A stretch of 22,337 nt of DNA, taken from positions 1 to 22,337 of the forward strand of contig NVRR01000026.1 of the NCBI GenBank assembly GCA_002732675.1, read 5' to 3'. This DNA comes from Sneathiella sp. (lineage in GTDB: Bacteria; Pseudomonadota; Alphaproteobacteria; Sneathiellales; Sneathiellaceae). Shown one piece after another: positions 17,209 to 22,337 of this stretch. A program made the position numbers and the translations under genes. The notes below the pieces were generated by a model that made no database searches, was not told where the DNA came from, and saw only the letters and a program-made list of their open reading frames with translations. How positions within the stretch are numbered: position 1 is the stretch's first letter; every line of letters starts with the position of its first letter.

Positions 17209-17248
17209 ACGTATATACGTAAATACTCAAGTATTTCATCTATTTACG
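17209..17248. repeat. cluster of palindromes downstream of the DUF1192 gene
   Basis: A perfect 12-bp palindrome ACGTATATACGT (17209-17220) abuts AAATAC-TCAA-GTATTT (17221-17236). An overlapping larger inverted repeat, CGTAAATA (17218-17225) with TATTTACG (17241-17248), competes with the second. A short GC hairpin (CGTCC / GGACG, 17199-17211) precedes them. The AT-rich symmetry looks more like protein-binding or mutually exclusive RNA folds than a standard terminator. Confidence 0.6.
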
Positions 17249-17307
17249 CGAATCGGCATTTTACTATTACCAATATTGGTCATTATTTTGACGAAACTGT
17301 GTATTCG

Positions 17308-17322
17308 TTAATTGTAATTTAA
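17308..17322. promoter_or_regulatory. perfect CtrA-type box TTAA-N7-TTAA
   Basis: TTAA-TTGTAAT-TTAA matches the CtrA consensus exactly. It overlaps a possible -35 (TTGTAA, 17312-17317), 16 bases upstream of TACATT (17334-17339); CtrA boxes at activated promoters usually overlap the -35. The surroundings are very AT-rich, so a chance match is possible. Confidence 0.4.
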
Positions 17323-17344
17323 TACATAATCGTTACATTAGGTT

Positions 17345-17442
17345 GTGCAGCCCTCCTTGGGTTGCTTGGGTTGGAATCCCAATTTCAACCCTTATGACGC
17401 CTCCCTGTTGACTTGAGCCGCCTTTTTAGGCGGCTCCTTTTT
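17345..17442 (+). ncRNA. candidate small RNA, about 100 nt
   Basis: Promoter-like TTGTAA-N16-TACATT, overlapped by a CtrA-type box, precedes about 100 bases that end in a strong intrinsic terminator. No plus-strand gene precedes this terminator closely: the DUF1192 stop is 223 bases upstream. The body has alternative hairpins (GGGTTG at 17368-17373 with CAACCC at 17386-17391; TTGGG with CCCAA, 7-base loop) and two CCTCC motifs (17352-17356, 17400-17404) that could pair with Shine-Dalgarno sequences. The 5' end is uncertain. The alternative is a long 3' UTR of the DUF1192 transcript. I do not recognise it as 4.5S, 6S or tmRNA. Confidence 0.4.
17415..17442 (+). terminator. strong rho-independent terminator (plus strand)
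   Basis: Perfect 8-bp stem GAGCCGCC / GGCGGCTC, 6-base loop, then C and five T. It ends either the candidate small RNA or a long DUF1192 transcript. Confidence 0.88.
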
Positions 17443-17560
17443 GCCTTGATTACATTGCAAAAAAGCTATTTATTTGACGAAATTATGACAGGCCCTCTTG
17501 ACTCTTCTGGTCGTTCAGCGTTTTAATCCCGCCATCAGCGCAAGTCTGACAGGTTGAGGC

Positions 17561-17598
17561 AAAAAAATAGAGGGGGCGCCAGCAATGGCAGCCCCCTC
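17561..17598 (-). terminator. rho-independent terminator of the lrp / acyl-CoA ligase operon
   Basis: On the minus strand GAGGGGGC / GCCCCCTC forms an 8-bp stem, extended by an inner GCC/GGC pair, followed by TATTTTTTT. It starts 18 bases past the acyl-CoA ligase stop. Between it and the plus-strand terminator (17443-17560) I see no gene, only a TTGACG without a matching -10 and two TGACAGG copies. Confidence 0.9.
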
Positions 17599-17616
17599 AA
17601 TAATTCAAAGCCCATA

Positions 17617-19242
17617 TTACAGATTACGAGCGCGCTCCCGCAGCACAAATTTCTGAACTTTGCCCGTCGACGTTTTCGGCAATTCATCAAAAACGACTGT
17701 TTTGGGGCATTTAAACCGGGCCATATTCTCCCGGCAATAGTCGATGATCTCGGCCTCCGTTGCGGCCTCCCCGTCGTGCAATGTCAAAAAAGCACATGGC
17801 GTTTCCCCCCATTTTTCATCCGGCCGGGCAACAACCGCCGCTTCCAGAACCTTCGGATGGCCGTAGAGCACATTCTCAACCTCGATTGTCGAGATATTCT
17901 CCCCGCCCGAAATGATGATGTCCTTCGATCTGTCGCGCAGTTCCAGATAGCCATCCTCATGCACTACCCCTAAATCCCCGGAATGGAACCACCCACCTTC
18001 AAATGACGCAGTCGTCGTCTTCGGGTTTTTAAGATAGCCCTTCATGATCAGATTACCGCGCAGCATCACCTCTCCCATTGTATTCCCGTCGTGGGGGACC
18101 GGGGTCATGGTTTCAGGATCCATCACTTCAAGGCCTGCGACGGCGTGGTAACGCACCCCTTGCCGCGCCTTGAGGGCCGCTCTGTCCTCGACCGTTTTCT
18201 CATCCCAGGCGGTATTCCAGTCGCAGCAAACGGATGGCCCGTAAGTCTCCGTCAGCCCGTAGACATGCGTGACGTCAAAGCCCATGTCATCCATCTCGGC
18301 CAGCATCGCCGCAGGCGGCGGGGCGGCGGCAACCATGACTTTAATGCCGTGAGGCGCCTTTGCCTTATTTTCATCTGTCGTATTAATCAGCATGGAAAGC
18401 ACAATCGGTGCACCGCACATATGATCCACCTGAAACCTCTGCATGGCATCATACATGGCCGTTGCTTCAACTTTGCGCAGGCATATGTGGGTGCCGCCTA
18501 CAGCCGTAATGGTCCAGGGAAAACACCATCCATTGCAATGAAACATCGGCAAAGTCCAAAGGTAGGTCGGATGCTTTGGCAACGTCCAGGATATGACATT
18601 GCCCATGGCGGCAAGATAGGCACCGCGATGGTGAAAAACCACCCCTTTTGGATCGCCCGTTGTGCCGGATGTATAATTGAGGGAAATGGCTTTCCACTCA
18701 TCCGTTGGACCCGACCAATTGAATTCTGGGTCGCCCGTGGCAAGAAATTCCTCATATTCCATCTCGCCAATGAATTCTCCGCCTACCGCTGCAGGGTCTT
18801 CAATGTCAATGACGATGGGATTTGACTTGGCGAGTGAGAGTGCTTCGGTGATGACAGATGAATATTCCCTGTCTGTCATCAGCAGCTTGCAATCCCCGTG
18901 ATCGAGGATGAAGGCGAGAGCGGCAGCATCCAGGCGCGTATTCAGCGCATTAAGGACACCGCCCATCATCGGCACCGCAAAGTGGCTCTCATAAATGGCG
19001 GGAATATTCGGCGCCATAATGGAAACCGTATCCCCCTCCTTCAAACCCTTGGCTTTGAGCGCACTGGCCAAACGCCGGGCCCGCGCATAGGTCTCTTTAT
19101 AGGTATGGGAGCGGTCACCATAGGCAATTGCTGTATGCCCGGGGTAGACGGCAGCGGACCGCGCCAGAAAGGAAATCGGCGTCAGCGGCTCATAATTAGC
19201 CGGATTTGCATCAAGATCGGTTTCATATGGATTGGCGGTCAT
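17617..19242 (-). CDS. AMP-binding acyl-CoA synthetase (medium-chain / DmdB-like)
   Basis: This 541-residue acyl-adenylate ligase has NYTSGTTGDPKG (189-200), the adenine-pocket VYGLTETYGP, WFHSGDLGV, the hinge RDRSKDIIISGGENIS and the C-terminal PKTSTGK with catalytic Lys528. It activates a carboxylic acid to its CoA thioester. It resembles the group holding 3-methylmercaptopropionate-CoA ligase (DmdB) and other medium-chain ligases; the substrate cannot be fixed from sequence. I chose ATG 19242 because AGGGGA lies 6 bases upstream; the frame extends to 19317 but would overlap the lrp gene. It follows lrp by 49 bases on the same strand and is probably co-transcribed. Confidence 0.92.
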   Translation of the reverse strand: MTANPYETDLDANPANYEPLTPISFLARSAAVYPGHTAIAYGDRSHTYKETYARARRLASALKAKGLKEGDTVSIMAPNIPAIYESHFAVPMMGGVLNALNTRLDAAALAFILDHGDCKLLMTDREYSSVITEALSLAKSNPIVIDIEDPAAVGGEFIGEMEYEEFLATGDPEFNWSGPTDEWKAISLNYTSGTTGDPKGVVFHHRGAYLAAMGNVISWTLPKHPTYLWTLPMFHCNGWCFPWTITAVGGTHICLRKVEATAMYDAMQRFQVDHMCGAPIVLSMLINTTDENKAKAPHGIKVMVAAAPPPAAMLAEMDDMGFDVTHVYGLTETYGPSVCCDWNTAWDEKTVEDRAALKARQGVRYHAVAGLEVMDPETMTPVPHDGNTMGEVMLRGNLIMKGYLKNPKTTTASFEGGWFHSGDLGVVHEDGYLELRDRSKDIIISGGENISTIEVENVLYGHPKVLEAAVVARPDEKWGETPCAFLTLHDGEAATEAEIIDYCRENMARFKCPKTVVFDELPKTSTGKVQKFVLRERARNL

Positions 19243-19291
19243 CGTTTTCCCCTGAATTTCGTTTATTTTACTATCCGGATGAGTGATATCA

Positions 19292-19786
19292 TCAGTCTTT
19301 CCGTTTCGATCCGTCAATTTCTATCGGAACGCCGGGCAGGTTTTTTGACGCGCGAATACCCAAAGATGTCTTCACATGGGCAACATTCAGTGCGCCGGTC
19401 AGTTCATGGGTCAGGAAATACTGATATGTATCCCAATCCTTGGCGACGACTTTCAGGATAAAGTCATTTTCCCCGGCCAGCATGTAACACTCCCGCACCA
19501 AGGGCCATTCCTGGACCAGTTCTTCAAAAGCCGATAGATCCGTTTCTGCCTGACTTTGCAGACCAACGAGGGCAAAAACCGTCACACCAAAGCCCAAATT
19601 CTCGGCATTGAGCTGTGCGTGATATCCTTGGATATAGCCCGTTTCCTCAAGCGCCCGGACCCGCCTTAGGCAGGGAGGCGCGGAAATTCCGGCATTTTTT
19701 GCCAGATCTACATTGGTAATTCTTCCATTTTCCTGCAAATCATGCAGGATCCTGCGATCGATTTCGTCCAGCTTTACCCGTTGCAT
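19292..19786 (-). CDS. Lrp/AsnC family transcriptional regulator
   Basis: This 164-residue feast/famine regulator has an N-terminal winged helix (about 5-60: LDEIDRRILHDLQENGRIT, then SAPPCLRRVRALEETGYI) and a C-terminal RAM/ligand-binding domain (about 67-150, with VRECYMLAGENDFILKV). It probably binds an amino acid and DNA as an oligomer. ATG 19786 follows GGAGG at 5-base spacing. It leads the acyl-CoA ligase gene and is divergent from the ELM1-family gene. It has a good promoter and upstream paired repeats suited to autoregulation. Lrp near trxB and an LsrB-like gene recalls rhizobial chromosomes. Confidence 0.95.
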   Translation of the reverse strand: MQRVKLDEIDRRILHDLQENGRITNVDLAKNAGISAPPCLRRVRALEETGYIQGYHAQLNAENLGFGVTVFALVGLQSQAETDLSAFEELVQEWPLVRECYMLAGENDFILKVVAKDWDTYQYFLTHELTGALNVAHVKTSLGIRASKNLPGVPIEIDGSKRKD

Positions 19787-19814
19787 TCACCCCTCCAACT
19801 CTCTGTTACGCGCA

Positions 19815-19843
19815 ATATTATTACAAGGATCTGATTCCGCCAA
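19815..19843 (-). promoter_or_regulatory. predicted promoter of lrp / acyl-CoA ligase
   Basis: On the minus strand TTGGCG (19838-19843), a 17-base spacer, then TAATAT (19815-19820), each four of six to consensus. The predicted start is about 20 bases before the lrp ATG. Confidence 0.45.
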
Positions 19844-19866
19844 GCGATAGAAGTGAGGAGCAGGCC

Positions 19867-19900
19867 AATTGCGGCATTAAATTTCCGGAATTGCAGCATT
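19867..19900. repeat. paired 12-bp direct repeats, candidate Lrp operator
   Basis: AATTGCGGCATT (19867-19878) and AATTGCAGCATT (19889-19900) match at 11 of 12 bases, with starts 22 bases apart, about two helical turns. They lie upstream of the lrp -35 and 35 bases before the divergent ELM1 gene. A compact inverted repeat CTTGAC-C-GTCAAG (19904-19916) follows. Phased sites next to an lrp gene suit Lrp-family binding, which is inference. Confidence 0.55.
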
Positions 19901-19934
19901 CCACTTGACCGTCAAGGCGACGACAGCCTAATCC

Positions 19935-20921
19935 ATGGAAATGAAAATGCCGCAAGATGATAACAAGACAAAAACCTGCTGGATCGTTACCGATGGCAGT
20001 AAGGGCATGGAAATCCAGTGCATTGGCCTGGCCACGGCACTGGGGCTTAATTTCTCGGTCAAGCGCATTGTGACAACGAAACCCTGGAAATGGCTGCCAC
20101 CGCGTTTATGGATCAATCCCCTCGCCCGTCTTGATGAAAGCGGTGATCACCTGGACCCGCCCTGGCCGGACATTCTGATCACTTGCGGTCGGCAATCGAT
20201 TCCCGCCAATTTGGCGGTAAAAAAGGCGAGCGGTGCTAAAACATTCACCATTCACATCCAGACGCCAAATACGGCGGCCCGCAATTTCGACCTTGTGATC
20301 GTGCCCGAGCACGACAAATTGCGCGGCCCCAATGTCCTGGTAAGCGAAGGTGCGTTAAGCCCGATTACGCCTGAAATCCTGAGCGCCGCGGCGGCGGAAT
20401 TCCGGCCCCTGGTGGAAAACCTCGGTACGCCGCTTGTCGCCGTTCTCATCGGTGGGAGTAACAGCTGTTATGATATGACATCAGACGTCATGACGGATTT
20501 GGGCGCAAAATTAAAAGGGCTCCATGACGAGACCGGTTGCAAATTTCTCGTCACGACATCGCGGCGCACGGGTCAGGAAAATGAGCAGATATTACAATCT
20601 GCGCTCAGCGGAATTCCGCATCAACTCTGGACGGGGAACGGCGAAAACCCATATTTCGGCTATCTCGCCCTTGCCGAGGCACTGATTGTAACGGGCGATT
20701 CGGTTAATATGGTCTGCGAATCCTGTTCTATGGGGAAACCGGTCTATGTGTTTGATTTACCCGGCGGTAGTCAAAAGTTCCGGCATTTTCACCAGCGTAT
20801 GCGGGATTTGGGCTATACGCGACCCTTTCAAGGTGTCCTGGAGCGATGGGAAAGCCAGCCTCTGCTGGAAACCGTTAAAATTGCCGGGGAAGTGGCCGAA
20901 ATCCTGAGAAATCGCGTCTAG
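19935..20921 (+). CDS. mitochondrial fission ELM1 family protein (DUF1022)
   Basis: This 328-residue protein belongs to the ELM1 family, named after a plant mitochondrial-fission factor. Bacterial members are mostly alphaproteobacterial and of unknown role. Visible blocks are CWIVTDGSKGMEIQCIGLA (15-33), WPDILITCGRQSI, GTPLVAVLIGG, and the C-terminal ALIVTGDSVNMVCESCSMGKPVYV, which resembles the donor-sugar region of GT-B glycosyltransferases, so a nucleotide-sugar-related activity is possible. There is no signal peptide. The start is uncertain: ATGs at 19935, 19941 and 19947 all lack a clear ribosome site. A TTGACC-N17-CTAATC promoter would start transcription near 19940, which could mean a leaderless mRNA. 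trxB follows after 114 bases. Confidence 0.88.
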   Translation: MEMKMPQDDNKTKTCWIVTDGSKGMEIQCIGLATALGLNFSVKRIVTTKPWKWLPPRLWINPLARLDESGDHLDPPWPDILITCGRQSIPANLAVKKASGAKTFTIHIQTPNTAARNFDLVIVPEHDKLRGPNVLVSEGALSPITPEILSAAAAEFRPLVENLGTPLVAVLIGGSNSCYDMTSDVMTDLGAKLKGLHDETGCKFLVTTSRRTGQENEQILQSALSGIPHQLWTGNGENPYFGYLALAEALIVTGDSVNMVCESCSMGKPVYVFDLPGGSQKFRHFHQRMRDLGYTRPFQGVLERWESQPLLETVKIAGEVAEILRNRV

Positions 20922-20956
20922 GAATGTGATCAGGCCCGCAAAGCGGCGACAGCCCC

Positions 20957-20983
20957 TTGCAAGCCTCTCCTGCACATTATAAA
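20957..20983 (+). promoter_or_regulatory. possible trxB promoter
   Basis: TTGCAA (20957-20962) with TATAAA (20978-20983) at a short 15-base spacing, or TAAATA at 17. A second TATAAA (20999-21004) has no -35 partner. The leader holds a 6-bp hairpin (GCGGTA / TGCCGC, about 20995-21010). Short spacing can mark activator-dependent promoters. Confidence 0.35.
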
Positions 20984-21035
20984 TACTTTATGAGGCGGTA
21001 TAAATGCCGCAATATTTTGTTTCCGGAGTTTAATT

Positions 21036-22007
21036 ATGGCTGATATCCATCACACCGACGTTCTCATTATTGGATCCGGCCCCGCGGGGGATACAGCTGC
21101 GATCTACGCGGCCCGCGCGTCGCTCGATCCGATTTTGGTGCATGGACTGCAACCCGGCGGGCAACTGACCATCACGACGGAGGTCGAAAATTACCCTGGC
21201 TTTGCGGAAGCCATTCAGGGCCCCTGGCTGATGGAACAGATGGAGGCCCAGGCCCGCAATGTCGGCACACGCATTTTTAATGATTACATCACAGAGCTTG
21301 ATACAAGCCAGCGGCCGTTTGTGGCCACGGCAGATTCCGGCACCAAATACATCGCCGAAAGCGTGATTATTGCTACCGGCGCCGCGGCCAAATGGCTCGG
21401 CCTTCCGTCCGAACAAAAATATATGGGATTTGGTGTCTCGGCTTGCGCCACCTGCGACGGATTTTTCTATCGCGGCAAAGAGGTTATGGTGATCGGAGGC
21501 GGCAATACAGCGGTTGAGGAGGCCATCTATCTTACCAACCATGCCGACAAGGTGATCCTTGTTCATCGCCGGGATGAATTTCGCGCTGAAAAGATCCTGA
21601 TTGAGCGCCTTAAAAAGAATCCAAAGATAGAAATTATCTGGGATCATGTCCTTGACGATATTCTTGGAGAGCAGGACCCCTTCGGGGTGACCGCTGCGCG
21701 TTTGCGCAACGTCAAAACGGATGAAATACAGGAAATTTCCGTACATGGGGTGTTTATCGCCATCGGCCATACACCGAATACGGATCTGTTCAAGGGCAAG
21801 CTGGATATGGATGATGAAGGCTATCTCATCACCAAACCGGATTCGACCGCGACAAATATTCCTGGTATTTTTGCCAGTGGCGACGTGCAGGATAAAATAT
21901 ACCGTCAAGCGGTAACGGCGGCAGGCACCGGTTGTATGGCCGCGCTGGAAGCAGAAAAATTTCTTGCCGAAAATGAATCCGAGACGGCGCTCGCGGCGGC
22001 AGAATAA
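21036..22007 (+). CDS. trxB: thioredoxin-disulfide reductase TrxB
   Basis: This 323-residue flavoenzyme passes electrons from NADPH through FAD to thioredoxin. The FAD-binding motif is GSGPAG (13-18). The redox-active pair is Cys137-Ala-Thr-Cys140. The NADPH motif is GGGNTA (154-159), with HRRDEFRA providing the basic residues for the NADP phosphate. The C-terminal FAD motif is GIFASGDVQDKIYRQ. Length is canonical. GGAG lies 8 bases before ATG 21036. A LysR regulator of the LsrB/VtlR type begins 114 bases downstream, a linkage I recall from rhizobia, where that regulator responds to oxidants. No clear terminator separates the two. Confidence 0.97.
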   Translation: MADIHHTDVLIIGSGPAGDTAAIYAARASLDPILVHGLQPGGQLTITTEVENYPGFAEAIQGPWLMEQMEAQARNVGTRIFNDYITELDTSQRPFVATADSGTKYIAESVIIATGAAAKWLGLPSEQKYMGFGVSACATCDGFFYRGKEVMVIGGGNTAVEEAIYLTNHADKVILVHRRDEFRAEKILIERLKKNPKIEIIWDHVLDDILGEQDPFGVTAARLRNVKTDEIQEISVHGVFIAIGHTPNTDLFKGKLDMDDEGYLITKPDSTATNIPGIFASGDVQDKIYRQAVTAAGTGCMAALEAEKFLAENESETALAAAE

Positions 22008-22121
22008 CACAAAGCGGTCTTGTTTCCGACGTTAATAGTCTGGTAATCTGGCCCGGCAGTATGGATGAAACGGTTGCGCCCAAATAAGGGGCTGGCCAAA
22101 ACGGAAGATCTGGACAGCACC

Positions 22122-22337
22122 ATGGATTGGGACAAATTACGGATTTTTCATGCTGTCGCCGAGGCGGGCAGCTTCACCCGTGCTGGCGAAACCCTGCATT
22201 TAAGCCAGTCAGCAGTCAGTCGGCAGGTCAGTGCGTTGGAAGAAAGCCTGAACGTTGCTTTGTTTCATCGCCATGCACGGGGCCTGTTGCTCACCGAACA
22301 GGGAGAGCTTCTCTACCGCACAGCCCATGAAGTGTTT
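22122..22337 (+). CDS. LysR family regulator, LsrB/VtlR-like (3' end outside window)
   Basis: Only the first 72 residues are present; the frame is open at the window end. They form the N-terminal winged helix-turn-helix of a LysR regulator: LRIFHAVAEAGSFTRAGETL, then LSQSAVSRQVSALEESL, then LFHRHARGLLLTEQGELLY. The MDWDKLRIFHA opening and the position after trxB resemble rhizobial LsrB and Brucella/Agrobacterium VtlR, which control envelope, redox or small-RNA genes. I chose ATG 22122 because it begins the conserved block. An in-frame ATG at 22065 would add 19 residues; neither has a clear ribosome site. The effector domain is not visible, so the subgroup is inferred. Confidence 0.85.
   Translation, partial: MDWDKLRIFHAVAEAGSFTRAGETLHLSQSAVSRQVSALEESLNVALFHRHARGLLLTEQGELLYRTAHEVF

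Noticed and set aside
17470..17500. TTGACG at 17474 as a second small-RNA promoter
   Set aside because: No -10 element at any acceptable spacing.
21030..22010. 326-codon minus-strand frame opposite trxB
   Set aside because: Mirrors almost exactly the extent of trxB and has no family features; a shadow.
1..22337. Search for CRISPR arrays, insertion sequences, prophage, toxin-antitoxin or biosynthetic clusters
   Set aside because: No regularly spaced repeats, transposase or integrase motifs, terminal inverted repeats or modular synthases were seen; genes are intact core families.

Overview
This 22.3 kb window looks like a chromosomal segment of an alphaproteobacterium. The evidence is an sigma-70 RpoD with a long acidic insertion, a DUF1013/TrcR regulator, a DUF1192 protein, an ELM1-type protein, and an Lrp / trxB / LsrB-like LysR neighbourhood. 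The family set would fit a marine Sneathiella- or Kiloniella-like lineage, but the genus is a guess. Coding density is high. I see no insertion sequence, prophage, CRISPR array or toxin-antitoxin pair.

Layout. 1-34: 5' half of a minus-strand tRNA cut by the window edge. 162-4730 (minus): the macromolecular-synthesis operon in the order yqeY, dnaG, rpoD. A divergent promoter pair at 4782-4877 separates it from carA-carB (plus; the two overlap by 8 bases), which make carbamoyl phosphate. greA follows with its own promoter and a strong terminator. Next come a RidA-family gene without the catalytic arginine and a convergent cupin gene; their stop codons share a TTAA. 11122-12149: a two-gene phosphorelay module, a CheY-like receiver and an HPt protein, with no kinase nearby. 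12164-14852 (minus): prpE-type acyl-CoA synthetase followed by a short-chain dehydrogenase. 15024-16896 (minus): PIG3-type quinone oxidoreductase and the TrcR regulator, with divergent DUF1192 on the plus strand. 17192-17616: the longest gene-free stretch. It holds nested palindromes, a TTAA-N7-TTAA (CtrA-type) box and a possible small RNA ending in a strong terminator. 17617-19786 (minus): Lrp/AsnC regulator followed by a DmdB-like acyl-CoA ligase. 19935-22337 (plus): ELM1-family protein, thioredoxin reductase and the start of an LsrB/VtlR-like LysR regulator.

How the genes fit together. Most are housekeeping genes for replication priming, transcription and pyrimidine/arginine precursor supply. 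The rest handle short- or medium-chain acyl-CoA activation, redox balance and cell-cycle or phosphorelay signalling. The most noteworthy items are the candidate CtrA-controlled small RNA at about 17345-17442, the four-site GANTC cluster inside dnaG, the tandem 10-bp repeats upstream of trcR, the paired 12-bp repeats between lrp and the ELM1 gene, the HPt/receiver pair, and the RidA homologue carrying Leu105. I found no clear new multi-gene defence or mobile system; this is mostly ordinary core genome.
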